Shown: positions 1 through 10,635, counted from the stretch's first letter. The stretch is 64,000 nucleotides of DNA from Acidobacteria bacterium RIFCSPLOWO2_12_FULL_68_19 (GCA_001767525.1 MELF01000047.1:62001-126000), one strand, 5' to 3'. Program-made: numbers and translations. Notes: generated by a model from the letters alone, not told the origin.

Positions 1-1479
1 GAGCAGATACGAGCGGAAATTGGTGTGCAGCAGCACGCCGAGCGTGGACAGGCCCGCCAGCCGGTCACGTTCCTGCTCGAGGTACTGCAGACGGTCGATT
101 GGCGACACTCTCGCCGCCAGATCCGGATCGAGCAACTGCTCAATATCGTCGAAGAACAACCCGCTCCATCTCGTCATGCGATCCAGGAGAGGGTCGTTCA
201 TGGCACGGGCGAAGCGACGAGCCCTCGCGAGCCAATGGCGATCGTTGGCCACCCGAGGCAGCCGTTCCATGAGCGCACGCAACGGACGCCGGAGAGCGGC
301 GGGCACGCGCTCGGCCGCGACCGCCGCCGCGAACCGCAGATACCCGGCAAACAGTTCATCGCCGCCGTCGCCAGTCAGCACGACGGTGACATGCTGCCGC
401 GTCAGGCGCGACACGATGTACGTGGGGATGGCCGAAGCGTCCCCGAACGGCCCGTCATGGTGCCAGATCAGCGTGTCGACCAGATCGACGGCCGACGGCG
501 CCACCCTGAATTCCGTGTGATCCGTTCGGAACCGCTGCGCAACGGCGCGGGCGAACGCAGTCTCGTCGTACGACGGGTCCCCTTCGAAGCCGATGCTGAA
601 CGTGCGCACCGAGGACCCGGTCAACTGACTCATCAGTCCGACGACGATCGTCGAATCGAGCCCGCCGCTGAGAAAGGCCCCGAGCGGCACGTCACTGATC
701 AGTCGGCGCTCGACGGCGGCAGTTGTCAGCCGCCGGACGTTCGCTATGGCGTCGCGAGCGGAGTCCGTCGCCGCTCCGGCCGCCTCACGGGGCTGGAGTC
801 GCAGCTGCCAGTACACCGTCCGCGCCGTACGGCCGTCGGCATCGACCGTCATGATCGTCGCCGGCTCGACCTGCCGCACGTTGCGATAGAACGTGCCCGG
901 CGAAGGCACAAACCCGTGGATGAAATACTGTGGGATCGCCTCCGGCGCGATCTCGAGCGGCTCCTCGTCATGGCCGAAGAACGCCTTGATCTCGGACGCG
1001 AACGCCAGCGCACCGGCGATGCGCCTGTAGAACAGCGGCTTCTTGCCGGCACGATCGCGGGCGAGCACCAGCTGCCTGGTGCGCTCGTTCCAGATTGCGA
1101 GGGCGAACATGCCGTCGAGTTTCGCGAGGCCCTCTGCGCCCTCCTCCTCGTACAGGTGGACGATCACCTCTGAGTCGGACTTCGAGCGGAACGCGTGTCC
1201 CTTCGTCTCGAGCTCGGCACGCAGCTCTCGAAAGTTGTAGATCTCGCCATTGAAGACGAGCTGGAGCGAGCCGTCTTCGTTGGCCATCGGCTGGTCCGCT
1301 TCATGGCTGAGGTCGATGATGCGCAGACGGCGGAAACCAAGGCCGACGCGGCAGTCCGGCGAGAGGTACAGGCCGGCGCTGTCCGGGCCGCGATGCGCGA
1401 GCGTCTCCCGCATCCCGACGATGCGATCGGCGGACGTTCGTCTGCCGTCGAACCGCAGCTCACCGCAGATGCCGCACAT
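1..1479 (-). CDS. asnB: Asparagine synthase (glutamine-hydrolysing), 3' end outside window
   Basis: The frame is open from ATG at 1479 to the window edge (493 codons), so the C-terminus is missing. It begins MCGICGEL, giving the Cys2 nucleophile of a class II glutamine amidotransferase. An RGPD motif follows at about residue 30 and the synthetase ATP-loop motif SGGLDS in the second half. The family transfers glutamine-derived ammonia to an activated carboxylate. Copies inside polysaccharide loci are often thought to amidate sugar acids, which fits the surroundings here, but the substrate cannot be read. The start overlaps the end of the upstream membrane glycosyltransferase by 20 bases, so the two are probably translationally coupled. 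Confidence 0.93.
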   Translation of the reverse strand, partial: MCGICGELRFDGRRTSADRIVGMRETLAHRGPDSAGLYLSPDCRVGLGFRRLRIIDLSHEADQPMANEDGSLQLVFNGEIYNFRELRAELETKGHAFRSKSDSEVIVHLYEEEGAEGLAKLDGMFALAIWNERTRQLVLARDRAGKKPLFYRRIAGALAFASEIKAFFGHDEEPLEIAPEAIPQYFIHGFVPSPGTFYRNVRQVEPATIMTVDADGRTARTVYWQLRLQPREAAGAATDSARDAIANVRRLTTAAVERRLISDVPLGAFLSGGLDSTIVVGLMSQLTGSSVRTFSIGFEGDPSYDETAFARAVAQRFRTDHTEFRVAPSAVDLVDTLIWHHDGPFGDASAIPTYIVSRLTRQHVTVVLTGDGGDELFAGYLRFAAAVAAERVPAALRRPLRALMERLPRVANDRHWLARARRFARAMNDPLLDRMTRWSGLFFDDIEQLLDPDLAARVSPIDRLQYLEQERDRLAGLSTLGVLLHTNFRSYLL

Positions 1480-3148
1480 CCGGGGTGCCGTCCTGTGTGT
1501 GTTCGAGGAGCTCGCGAATCTCGTATACCTCGAGCTGCTCGGGCGAGCTCAGGATCGCCCGCTGGACCTCACGATCGAAGTATTCGTAGGCCTGAAGACG
1601 GAAGGAATGATGCGTTCGAAACACTGGATCCACATCTTCGAGCATCGCCATCAGTCCCTTATCCGAGGTGAACCTGCCGCCCGATGCGACCAGATATCTG
1701 TAGTCCTCTGTTTCAAACGTCCGCAGCACCTGCGCGGTGTCCTTGCCCTGGAAGCTCACGGTGGCGTCGATCGCGTTCGCGCGTCCGACCAGCAGGCGGG
1801 ACAGCGGAAACTCCGTGCTGATGTGCTTCACCGAGCCGTGCTCCTGCATGAAGGCGAGCGCCGCCGGCATTCCGGACCGGACGTCCCAGATCGGCCTCGC
1901 GCGCCACGTCCCTGCGGCGGCGATCACGATCAGGCCGCATGCCGCGCAGACGCGCGCCAGACGCCGGTTGCGCGCGACGAGATGGTCGTACGCGCGACAG
2001 GCGGACGCAGCGCTGACGATGGCCCATGCAGGGGTCGCGACGCCGATCGTCCGCGCCACCGGGAAGCTGAACAGAGTCCAGATGAGGAGCGGCAGAGCGG
2101 CAATTCCGAGGCAGGAGGCTCGGACCAGCGCCGGCACGTCGCATCGAACCGCCGTCCAGACGAGGCTCGCCAGCAACGCGGCCAGGACGCCATACCCCTC
2201 CCACTCGCCGATCAGGCGAAGGTAGAACCAGGGCTCGCGTGCCACGAAGTTGTTGCCTTGCCCGACGGTGTGCAAGTACACCTCCTCGAAGTAGGTCAGG
2301 AGCCGCGCATCGCCGAATCTCCCCTGAACCGCTGTCGAAAGGCCGGGCGACGCACCGACAAAGGCTTGCAGCAACCGCGTTCCCAGTTCGAACGCCAGCG
2401 GCAGGATGAGCGATCCGAGCAGGAACATGCCGGCGATGCCGCCTTGATGACGGACATCCCGGCCGGATCCGCCAATCGCGTCGCGCAGCGCCTGCCACGC
2501 GAGCAATCCGTAGAACAGGCACGGCACCCAGAAAAGGTTGTAGTGCACGGTCACCGCAAGCCCCGTCATCAGCCCGGCCAGCAGGGCCATCCTGCGGCGC
2601 AGGGGCCACGGCTCGTCAGCCGCGCAGGACCGGAGGTACAGGAACCAGGCGATCGTCACACAGAGCGCCGACACGCTGACGGGAAAGCCCGAGCGGCTGT
2701 AGTGGAGATGGGTGAACGAAAAGGTCAGCAGAAACATCGACAACAGGGCGACCGACCGGTTGAACGCAGTGGCCGCGACGAGTCCACACATCCCGATCGT
2801 CGCGACCGCGGCGACCGCGGCGACGCCCGTACCGAGCAGCTCCGTGAAGCCGGTCAACGGCGCCCCGAACATCATGATCGCAATCAGGCCGTGCTTCGCC
2901 GTCGGACTGACCGCCACGCCGTCCGTCAGCAGGCGCTCAGACAGCGACGACCCGGCGGCGTTCTGCACGTAGCGCTCGAACAGCCATTGGAGACCGGCTC
3001 CCCAGGTCCTCGCCACCCCCACGTAATACGCGCCGTCCCATTCCACCAGACCTCGAGCCGCCAGACCGTGAAATCGCAGCACGGCTGCGACAGCCAGGAT
3101 GCCGATGGCGGCCAGCCAGAATGTCCGGCCGTGTACCTCCCCCGCCAT
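1460..3148 (-). CDS. GT-C type membrane glycosyltransferase (PMT/ArnT-like)
   Basis: A protein of about 562 residues with around a dozen hydrophobic helices and a soluble C-terminal part after about residue 430. The first periplasmic loop has WDGAYYVG, the acidic position typical of lipid-linked-sugar GT-C enzymes. Such enzymes use polyprenyl-phosphate sugars on the periplasmic face. I chose the ATG at 3148 (MAGEVHG) because it lies 12 bases after the upstream stop; the frame is open to 3190. No clear ribosome binding site is seen for either. It sits between a methyltransferase and asnB in the same operon. Family is fairly sure; sugar and acceptor are unknown. Confidence 0.82.
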   Translation of the reverse strand: MAGEVHGRTFWLAAIGILAVAAVLRFHGLAARGLVEWDGAYYVGVARTWGAGLQWLFERYVQNAAGSSLSERLLTDGVAVSPTAKHGLIAIMMFGAPLTGFTELLGTGVAAVAAVATIGMCGLVAATAFNRSVALLSMFLLTFSFTHLHYSRSGFPVSVSALCVTIAWFLYLRSCAADEPWPLRRRMALLAGLMTGLAVTVHYNLFWVPCLFYGLLAWQALRDAIGGSGRDVRHQGGIAGMFLLGSLILPLAFELGTRLLQAFVGASPGLSTAVQGRFGDARLLTYFEEVYLHTVGQGNNFVAREPWFYLRLIGEWEGYGVLAALLASLVWTAVRCDVPALVRASCLGIAALPLLIWTLFSFPVARTIGVATPAWAIVSAASACRAYDHLVARNRRLARVCAACGLIVIAAAGTWRARPIWDVRSGMPAALAFMQEHGSVKHISTEFPLSRLLVGRANAIDATVSFQGKDTAQVLRTFETEDYRYLVASGGRFTSDKGLMAMLEDVDPVFRTHHSFRLQAYEYFDREVQRAILSSPEQLEVYEIRELLEHTQDGTPDVRHLR

Positions 3149-3159
3149 CCGGAGGGTGC

Positions 3160-3843
3160 TCACTGTTTCGGCTTCTCGCACAGGACCCAACCATACAGGG
3201 CAAAATCGAGCGGCAGCCAGTTCGGGAGGTGCGACTGGTGCCGGATGCGGAATGTCCTGCCCAGCGCCGCGATGATGTCGGCATGGCTGTTTGGATGGTG
3301 CTCGTCCACCGCAAAGCCCACCATCTTGAACAGGGTGTCGGTCAGTCGGTTCTTCATCGGAAACCCGAGCACCAGCGATCCACCGGGCCGGACGACGCGG
3401 GATAGTTCCCTCACGGCGGCGTCGAGCGCATGAATATGCTCCAGGACGCTCGTGGAGATGACGAAATCGAACGAGGCGTCGCGGAACGCCAGCGCCGTAA
3501 TCGAATTCCGCATCAGCAACACGCCGGTGACGCGCTGGCGATCCAGCATGGCGGCGACCCGCCCAGATTCGTGGTGGATGTCGACCGCCACCACCTTCTG
3601 AGCGTAGTGCGCGAGCGCCGGGAGCAGGAATCCCGGGCCAAAGCCGACTTCGAGCGCGCGGCGGAACGGCGTCACGCCCCGCATGAGGCCCCGCGACGTC
3701 TGCAGGCGCTTGCGATACACCATGCGGACGAGCGGCAGGTAGTGCAGGCGGACGAAACGCCGCAATTCCGCATCATCCAGTCTGGCCAGCAATTGCCGTT
3801 GGGGAACGATGCCTGGCGCCGCGGTTTCGTCGCCTAGTGACAT
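3160..3843 (-). CDS. Class I SAM-dependent methyltransferase
   Basis: A 227-residue protein. The SAM-binding motif I reads LEVGFGPGFLLP, followed by an acidic VAVDIH at the end of strand 2 and by STSVLEHI and VRPGGSLVLGFP as motifs II and III. This is the Methyltransf_11 type of small-molecule methyltransferase. ATG at 3843 (MSLGDE) was chosen because it falls directly after the stop of the polysaccharide deacetylase gene; an upstream in-frame start at 3876 would overlap it. Substrate unknown; in this locus it probably methylates a sugar or nucleotide sugar. Confidence 0.85.
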   Translation of the reverse strand: MSLGDETAAPGIVPQRQLLARLDDAELRRFVRLHYLPLVRMVYRKRLQTSRGLMRGVTPFRRALEVGFGPGFLLPALAHYAQKVVAVDIHHESGRVAAMLDRQRVTGVLLMRNSITALAFRDASFDFVISTSVLEHIHALDAAVRELSRVVRPGGSLVLGFPMKNRLTDTLFKMVGFAVDEHHPNSHADIIAALGRTFRIRHQSHLPNWLPLDFALYGWVLCEKPKQ

Positions 3844-3848
3844 GCCGC

Positions 3849-4712
3849 TCAGTAGCCGAACACGATCCGGAACCACCGCTGGCAGGTGCGGCCGACCACC
3901 GAGTCCTTCACGCTCATCCAGTCGAGCGCGCCGAACATCGTGTATCGGAACAGCAGCATCGTATCCTCGTTGAGCACGTTGGATCGGCGCAGCCGGAACA
4001 GATTACCGCCGCGACAGTTGAGACCGTCGATGGTGGTGCAGGCGCAGCGGTAACCGGCGGCGATGACGCTGGCGACGGCCGTTTCGCCAAAGTCCCCGCT
4101 GCTGCCCGACGGGTATGAGAAAGCCTCGACACGCCTGCCCAGCATCTGGTGCAGGACGACCCGGGACTCTTCGATTTCCCGTTGCTGCGTTCGCGACGGC
4201 ACGCTCGAGAGGATCGGGTGCCCAACCGTATGCGAGCCCACTTCGAAGCCGGCCGACTGCAACTCTCGGATTTCGTCCCAGGTCATCAGTTCGTCCGCAC
4301 AGGACTCCCGGCCGGTGCCGCCGACATGTGTGGCCCCCACCAGGCCGGTCGCGACGAAAAACGTGGCGGGAAAGCGAAACTCCCGCAGCAGCGGGACGGC
4401 ATTCAGCCACGCATCTCTGTATCCGTCGTCGAAGGTGATGACCACGGGCCGCCGCGGAAGGACATGCCCGTTCTGAAATGCGTCTACCACCGCCTGCAGC
4501 GGCACCACTGAATGATGCCGCGCCAGGTACGCCAGCTGGCGCTGGAACGCCGCCGTCGAGACGGTCAGCCGGCTCCACGGCACCTCATTGACCCGGTGGT
4601 AGCAGAGGATGCGCACCCCGTCCCCACGACGATACAGCGCGATGGGCAGCCACAAGGTCCCGATCAGGAGCTTGACGACGAACTTGAATACGACACGGAG
4701 CCCGAATTTCAT
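3849..4712 (-). CDS. Polysaccharide deacetylase (NodB homology, CE4)
   Basis: A 287-residue protein with an N-terminal hydrophobic segment (about residues 5-25), probably a signal anchor. The NodB domain has the signature TFDDGYRDAW (catalytic Asp and metal Asp) and SHTVGHP (the two metal-binding His). A late YPSG corresponds to the family motif 3. CE4 enzymes remove N-acetyl groups from amino sugars in envelope polymers, usually outside the cytoplasm. It overlaps the upstream methyltransferase by 4 bases (ATGA). Likely role: trimming the exported polymer or a lipid-linked unit. Confidence 0.9.
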   Translation of the reverse strand: MKFGLRVVFKFVVKLLIGTLWLPIALYRRGDGVRILCYHRVNEVPWSRLTVSTAAFQRQLAYLARHHSVVPLQAVVDAFQNGHVLPRRPVVITFDDGYRDAWLNAVPLLREFRFPATFFVATGLVGATHVGGTGRESCADELMTWDEIRELQSAGFEVGSHTVGHPILSSVPSRTQQREIEESRVVLHQMLGRRVEAFSYPSGSSGDFGETAVASVIAAGYRCACTTIDGLNCRGGNLFRLRRSNVLNEDTMLLFRYTMFGALDWMSVKDSVVGRTCQRWFRIVFGY

Positions 4713-5509
4713 GCGCGGCCGCCCAGGGACGGCTTGCGGCCGACGGCAATCAGATGGTTCGAAAGATTCCGGAAGCCGTAGGCGTCGGCGACGCGATCGT
4801 CAAGCGGTTCCCAGCGGCGCAGCCAACGGGGCGTCAGCCGCGGGAAACACTTCTCGACCAGCACGAACGGGCCGAGGAATCTGGCCTCGACGCTGACGTC
4901 CTCGAGGCCCGCCCGGATCATCTTGTTGCGGAGCGTCCACGTCGTCTCGAAAGACTGGCGGGCTTTGATCCGGCTCGTCACGTGCAGTGCCGCGTTGACG
5001 CGGTTGGCGAATGCATATCCATGCGAAGACAACCATGACGCCGCAGTGATGACACAGATCCCTCCGGGCCGCAGGACGCGGCGGTACTCGACGATTGCGC
5101 GTTCGGGTTCACGGAGGTATCGCACGACCTCCACGGACACGACGGCGTCGAACGTGGCCGGCGGAAACGGCAGGACCGCCACGTCGCCGAAGACGATCCG
5201 CGCGCCGGTATCCTCGCGCGCGCGGCTCAGCATCTCCCATGCCAGATCGATGCCCGTGACGCGGAAGTTGCGGGCTTCGAGCGCCCTCAGGAAGAATCCC
5301 GTCCCGCAGCCCGCGTCGAGCACCATGCGTCCGCGTCCGTCGGTGCCAAGCGCCGCGACGATCGTCTCTCCGATCTTCTTGCGTCCGTAGTTGAACGCCG
5401 AGCTGTACGGATCGGTCTCCTGCGCGCGGTAGCGTTCCCGAAAGAGCGGCGCCTGCGCCTCATGCAGGCGAATCGCGTCGTCTTGGGTGACGCTGGAGGG
5501 AGGTCTCAC
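4709..5509 (-). CDS. Class I SAM-dependent methyltransferase
   Basis: A 266-residue protein with motif I VLDAGCGTGFFLRAL, acidic VTGIDLAWEML, and later VVSVEVVRYL and LRPGGICVITA. These are the ordered motifs of ubiE/Methyltransf_11 enzymes. The gene starts 52 bases from the divergent fusion gene at 5562, so the short gap must hold promoters for both directions. It is the first gene of the five-gene minus-strand run that ends with asnB. Substrate unknown. Confidence 0.86.
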   Translation of the reverse strand: MRPPSSVTQDDAIRLHEAQAPLFRERYRAQETDPYSSAFNYGRKKIGETIVAALGTDGRGRMVLDAGCGTGFFLRALEARNFRVTGIDLAWEMLSRAREDTGARIVFGDVAVLPFPPATFDAVVSVEVVRYLREPERAIVEYRRVLRPGGICVITAASWLSSHGYAFANRVNAALHVTSRIKARQSFETTWTLRNKMIRAGLEDVSVEARFLGPFVLVEKCFPRLTPRWLRRWEPLDDRVADAYGFRNLSNHLIAVGRKPSLGGRA

Positions 5510-5561
5510 CAGGAGCCTCGCAGCGGGGTGATACTATTGGCGCTTCGACTCACAACTGGAC

Positions 5562-7073
5562 ATGGCCCACGCGAAGATTGAAGCTCCGTCTCCAGAGATC
5601 CATCAGGCCGACTGGGCACGCTCGGTCCGAAGGGTGCGGCCGCCGGTCACGCTCGAGGAGTATCTGCAAAGTTGGGAGACATTCTTCGATCACTACGCGG
5701 CGATCGTCCTGCAGTGGCGTGAACGCAACGCCGGCTATCACTCGACGATCGCATCGCTGGCGCGCTTCTACATTCCGCCCGGCGCGCGCGTGCTCGAGAT
5801 CGGCAGCGGAACCGGCGACCTGCTCGCCTCCACCCGACCGGCACGCGGGCTCGGCATCGACATTTCCGGCGACATGGTGCGTCTCGCCGCCACTAGACAT
5901 CCGCATCTCGAGTTCCGGCATATGGCGGCCGAGCAGCTCGATCTCGACGGCGAGACCTTCGACTACGTGGTGCTGTCCGATCTCGTCGGTCTGCTCTACG
6001 ACATCCGCCTGGTATTCGAACGTCTGCGCAGTGTCTGCCACCCTCAGACGCGGATCGTGATTCACTGGTACAACCGCGCGTGGGAGCCGGTGCTCTCTCT
6101 CGCCGAGAAGCTCGGGGCGAAGTACCCACAGCCGCTCCTCAACTGGACGACGTTCGAAGACATCGCCAACCTGCTCTATCTGGCCGATTGTGAAATCGTC
6201 CGGCGGGATCGACACACGCTGCTGCCCACGCGCGTGCCGCTGGCAAGCGCATTCGCCAACCGGTTTCTGGCCCACGTGCCGCTGATGCGGCACGTGTGTT
6301 TGAGCAACTGGGTCGTCGCCAGGCCGCTCGGACTCTCGCGCCCCTCTGTGCCGCCATCGGTGTCGATCGTGTGCCCGTGTCGGAACGAAGCCGGCAACAT
6401 TCAGCGGATCGTCGATCGCCTGCCGTCGTTCGCCGGCGCCAGCGAGCTCATCTTCGTCGAGGGCCACTCGAGCGACGACACCCTCGCCGAATGCCGCCGT
6501 GTCGCCGCGGAAACGGCCGGCCGGAACATTCGCGTGTTCGTGCAACAGGGACGGGGCAAAGGCGACGCAGTCCGGCTCGGGTTTGCCCAGGCGACCGGCG
6601 ACATTCTCATGATCCTCGATGCCGATGTGAGCGTCGCCCCGGAAGATCTCCCGATGTTCTATCGTGCGCTGGTCGAGGGCAAAGGAGAGTTCATCAACGG
6701 TAGTCGTCTGGTGTACGCCATGGACGCCGAGGCGATGCGCTTTCTCAACCTGCTGGGCAACCGCTTCTTCGCCTTTCTGCTCAGCGTCCTGATCGGTCAA
6801 CCGATCAAAGACAGCCTGTGCGGCACGAAAGTGTTGTGGAGGACTAAGTACGAGGAGCTTGCCCGCGGGCGCGCGTATTTCGGCGGGCTCGATCCCTTCG
6901 GTGATTTCGATCTGCTCTTTGGCGCCGCGAAGCTCAACCTGCGCATTGTCGAAGTACCGATCCGGTATCGCCAGCGCACATATGGCTCCACGAACATCAG
7001 CCGGTTCAGCGACGGCTGGCTGCTGCTGCGGATGTGCGGCCTGGCAGCGCGAAAGCTGTTCTTCGTCTCCTGA
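5562..7073 (+). CDS. Fusion: SAM methyltransferase + GT2 glycosyltransferase
   Basis: A 503-residue protein with two parts. Residues about 60-200 form a methyltransferase domain (VLEIGSGTGDLLAS, then LGIDISGDMV). Residues about 265-500 form a GT-A domain of the dolichyl-phosphate-mannose synthase type (SIVCPCRNEAGNI, EGHSSDDT, and MILDADVSV as the DxD motif). It is the only plus-strand gene in the first 31 kb and converges on the GDP-fucose synthase-like gene with a gap of 6 bases. GT2 domains of this kind usually load a sugar onto polyprenyl phosphate. The fusion suggests that methylation and transfer act on the same intermediate, which is an inference. Confidence 0.88.
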   Translation: MAHAKIEAPSPEIHQADWARSVRRVRPPVTLEEYLQSWETFFDHYAAIVLQWRERNAGYHSTIASLARFYIPPGARVLEIGSGTGDLLASTRPARGLGIDISGDMVRLAATRHPHLEFRHMAAEQLDLDGETFDYVVLSDLVGLLYDIRLVFERLRSVCHPQTRIVIHWYNRAWEPVLSLAEKLGAKYPQPLLNWTTFEDIANLLYLADCEIVRRDRHTLLPTRVPLASAFANRFLAHVPLMRHVCLSNWVVARPLGLSRPSVPPSVSIVCPCRNEAGNIQRIVDRLPSFAGASELIFVEGHSSDDTLAECRRVAAETAGRNIRVFVQQGRGKGDAVRLGFAQATGDILMILDADVSVAPEDLPMFYRALVEGKGEFINGSRLVYAMDAEAMRFLNLLGNRFFAFLLSVLIGQPIKDSLCGTKVLWRTKYEELARGRAYFGGLDPFGDFDLLFGAAKLNLRIVEVPIRYRQRTYGSTNISRFSDGWLLLRMCGLAARKLFFVS

Positions 7074-7079
7074 GCGCCG

Positions 7080-8039
<960 letters not shown>

Positions 8040-8975
8040 TTACGAAGACGAGCGTACAGACACCGAGAGTCGCGGGTCCGTCAGCACCTTCCGCAGCTTT
8101 CCCAGTATGACGCGAGGAAGGAACGTGTACACCTCCGTCTGCAACGGCATCCGGAGCCAGCTGCGACACGCGAGGCTGAACGCCTGCAGGAACTGCCGCC
8201 GGAAGAAGCAGGCCCTCGCCAGATCCATGTAGACGCTCGCCCGGCACCGCGCACGGAACCAGCGCCCGAGGGAGGGATCTTCGCGAAACGCGATGTCGAG
8301 CACCCGATGTTCACGCTGAAGCCTGAGCGCGATCTGTGCGGGTGTGTACCTGCCGGGTTTGGACGATCGATAGCAGAAGAGTGGCTCATCGATCCATTGC
8401 ACCTCGTATCGACGTGTAACCCGTGCAAACAGCGTCCAGTCCTCGTACAACGTCGTCTCGGCGCAAAAACCTCCTACCTCGGCGAAGACGTCGCGCCGGA
8501 TCAACGAACCCTGGCAGCTCAGGAAGTTCCCGAGCAGAATCCGTGGATAGAGACCGCCGCTCGTCGGCAGCTTGACGTGCGGGATGACGATGCGTCCTTC
8601 CAAGGACATGAGCGTATACGTCGAGCACACCATCGCGGCACCGGAGTCTGCTTCGAGCATATCGACACAACGCTGCAGCTTCTGTGGGTACCAGAGGTCG
8701 TCGGCATCGAGAAACGCCAGATACTGACCGGTCGAGCGGGCAATCGCCCTATTGCGAGCGACAGCCTGTCCCCGGTTCGCCTGGTGCACATAGGTGAGAC
8801 GATCGGCAAACTTCAGAATCTCGTCTCGCGATCCATCCGAGGAGCCATCGTCCACGACGATGATCTCGTAGTCCTTGAATGTCTGGTGCAGAACGCTTTC
8901 AATGGCTCGACTGACGAAGGGAGCCGCGTTGTAGACGGGAATGATGACGCTGACCAGTGGGGACTTCTGCGTCAT
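8040..8975 (-). CDS. GT2 family glycosyltransferase
   Basis: A 311-residue cytoplasmic GT-A enzyme: VSVIIPVYNAAPFV at the N-terminus, VVDDGSSDGS, and FLDADDLWYP carrying the DxD metal and nucleotide-sugar site at about residue 95. There are no obvious membrane helices. It overlaps the upstream methyltransferase by 4 bases. Such enzymes add one sugar from an NDP-sugar to a growing lipid-linked repeat unit; specificity cannot be read. Confidence 0.9.
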   Translation of the reverse strand: MTQKSPLVSVIIPVYNAAPFVSRAIESVLHQTFKDYEIIVVDDGSSDGSRDEILKFADRLTYVHQANRGQAVARNRAIARSTGQYLAFLDADDLWYPQKLQRCVDMLEADSGAAMVCSTYTLMSLEGRIVIPHVKLPTSGGLYPRILLGNFLSCQGSLIRRDVFAEVGGFCAETTLYEDWTLFARVTRRYEVQWIDEPLFCYRSSKPGRYTPAQIALRLQREHRVLDIAFREDPSLGRWFRARCRASVYMDLARACFFRRQFLQAFSLACRSWLRMPLQTEVYTFLPRVILGKLRKVLTDPRLSVSVRSSS

Positions 8976-9898
8976 TGGTCAGAGCCTCTCACCCCAAGCA
9001 TCGTGACCTCACCCGGACCGATGAATAGCTGGTCGAAGCCCGCCCGGAGAAACCACGACGCCACCTCCGCGTGGGTGTGCTTCGATTGAAACCTGGGCGA
9101 GTACCAGTCGAAGGTATCGAGCCACCGCCACCGCCAGTCGCTTTCCATCGAGATCGGCAAACACGACTTCCCAATCAGCCCGATGACAGGCAGTGAATAC
9201 AGATAGTAGAGGGGCACTGACGCCCCGCACAGCCAGTAGAGGAGCTGGTATGGGAGCTTCGTTGTCAGCCGTCGCCAGAAGTCGGAGCTGTAGACGAACG
9301 CCTTGTTGTACGAGGAGTAGACGAACATCGCCATGACGCCGCCCGGTTTCACGAGATCCGCCGCCGCGAGGAACGACTGCTCCGCGTTGGGTGTGTGGTG
9401 CAACACGCCGAACGAGTACACCAGATCGAACGTTTCCCTGGCGAACGGTGGCCGTGTGAGATCCGCCTGTACCAGCTGAACGTTCGGCCATCCGGACAGA
9501 TTCGCCCGGGCGACGTCGATCGCGAAACTGAAATCGAGGCCCACCACCGTCGCACCGTAGCGCGCCGCGACCTCGGCGTAGCGCCCCATGCCGCAGCCCG
9601 CGTCCAGGACAAGCTTTCCGTTGAGCCATTCCAGCGGACGATCAAGTCGCGATTGAAAGTCGCGCTCGGAGCGCGCGACTGCGCTCGCGCTGTCGAGTTG
9701 GGTCCGCGCATGCTTCTGCCACTCGAAGCTGAAGCTCTTGACATATCCATCGTCATCCACGAAGCGCGGAATGCCGCTACGGACAGCGACGACGATCCCG
9801 CATGCGCACTGGAGACGGTCCCCGTGCCGCTGATAAGGGCCGCCGCACGTGGGGCATCGGAGCAGGTCGAGCAGCGGCTGCCCAACGGCGCCGCTCAT
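8972..9898 (-). CDS. SAM methyltransferase with N-terminal zinc ribbon
   Basis: A 308-residue protein. The first 40 residues carry a Cys4 pattern (LRCPTCGG followed by LQCACG) like a Trm112-type zinc ribbon, then a class I methyltransferase core (LVLDAGCGMGRYAEVA, VVGLDFS, FGVLHHTPN, VKPGGVMAM). A hydrophobic stretch near residue 220 may contact membrane. I placed the start at ATG 9898 because it overlaps the upstream stop in TGATG; the longer open frame to 10240 is a shadow of the upstream gene. Zinc-ribbon methyltransferases of this kind are common in O-antigen loci; substrate unknown. Confidence 0.85.
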   Translation of the reverse strand: MSGAVGQPLLDLLRCPTCGGPYQRHGDRLQCACGIVVAVRSGIPRFVDDDGYVKSFSFEWQKHARTQLDSASAVARSERDFQSRLDRPLEWLNGKLVLDAGCGMGRYAEVAARYGATVVGLDFSFAIDVARANLSGWPNVQLVQADLTRPPFARETFDLVYSFGVLHHTPNAEQSFLAAADLVKPGGVMAMFVYSSYNKAFVYSSDFWRRLTTKLPYQLLYWLCGASVPLYYLYSLPVIGLIGKSCLPISMESDWRWRWLDTFDWYSPRFQSKHTHAEVASWFLRAGFDQLFIGPGEVTMLGVRGSDQ

Positions 9899-10602
9899 CA
9901 GGCGACCGGGTGATGTGGCAGCCATTCGAGCATCACCTTCTCGACGAGCCAGAGATCGAATTCCGTATGGATATCCCACCAGAACGAGTCGTATTCGAAC
10001 ATGCGCACCGTACGACCAATGCGCTCGCCTCGCCTGATGACATGGGCGCGTGTCGCGCACGCAATGCCCGTGTCCTCGCGGTAGTAGAAGCGTCTGCGTG
10101 ACTGGCGGCTGCCGTATTGGGCATCCGCCTCCCGAACCCGCAAGGGGACGCCATCGTCCTTGTGCCAGTAATTCTTGTGCGTCTTTTGAGCCACGAAGGC
10201 CGTTTCGACCGAGGGGTCGTCCAGGAGCTGCTGGATACACCAGTCAATCCACTCAGGCTTGCGGAAAAAATCGGTGCTCTGCAGGTAGACCACGATGTCG
10301 GCACGATACCCTTCATCGCGCTCCAGTCGGTCGATGGCGTACTTGATGACGGCTTCAATCTTCCGATCATCGGTGCACATGTCGTCCGGGAGGAAGAACG
10401 GAACCTCCGCGCCATGCGCTTTCGCCACATCGGCAATCTCAGGATCGTCGGTGAACACGCAGACGCGACCGATGAGCCGGCACTGGCACGCATCCTGGAT
10501 GACATAGGAGATCAACGGCTTCCCCGCAAGCGGCAGGAGATTCTTGCGCGGCAACCCCTTCGAGCCGCCCCGCGCGCCAATAAAAGCGACTACGTTAGCC
10601 AC
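9898..10602 (-). CDS. Acylneuraminate-type cytidylyltransferase (CMP-sugar synthetase)
   Basis: A 234-residue protein with the family signature FIGARGGSKGLPRKN at residues 7-21 and the following LAGKPLISYVI. This is the CTP-binding loop of CMP-NeuAc, CMP-Kdo and CMP-pseudaminate synthetases. The start appears to be GTG at 10602, with the frame beginning (M)ANVVAFIGARGG. It would activate a 2-keto-3-deoxy sugar acid with CTP. Unlike the second family member at 25329-26042, its active-site motif is intact. It sits just upstream of the zinc-ribbon methyltransferase gene. Confidence 0.87.
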   Translation of the reverse strand: MANVVAFIGARGGSKGLPRKNLLPLAGKPLISYVIQDACQCRLIGRVCVFTDDPEIADVAKAHGAEVPFFLPDDMCTDDRKIEAVIKYAIDRLERDEGYRADIVVYLQSTDFFRKPEWIDWCIQQLLDDPSVETAFVAQKTHKNYWHKDDGVPLRVREADAQYGSRQSRRRFYYREDTGIACATRAHVIRRGERIGRTVRMFEYDSFWWDIHTEFDLWLVEKVMLEWLPHHPVA

Positions 10603-10635
10603 GGGCCGAGGTCACGGAGAGCGGAAGAACCGGAG

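Noticed and set aside
1250-3433. 727-residue plus-strand open frame
   Set aside because: It is antisense to the GT-C gene and asnB, is Arg/Gly/Pro-rich without domains, and is typical of GC-rich shadow frames.
9899-10240. Extension of the zinc-ribbon methyltransferase to 422 residues
   Set aside because: The added segment is the antisense-like shadow of the cytidylyltransferase gene and lacks domain character; TGATG at 9898 is a good start.
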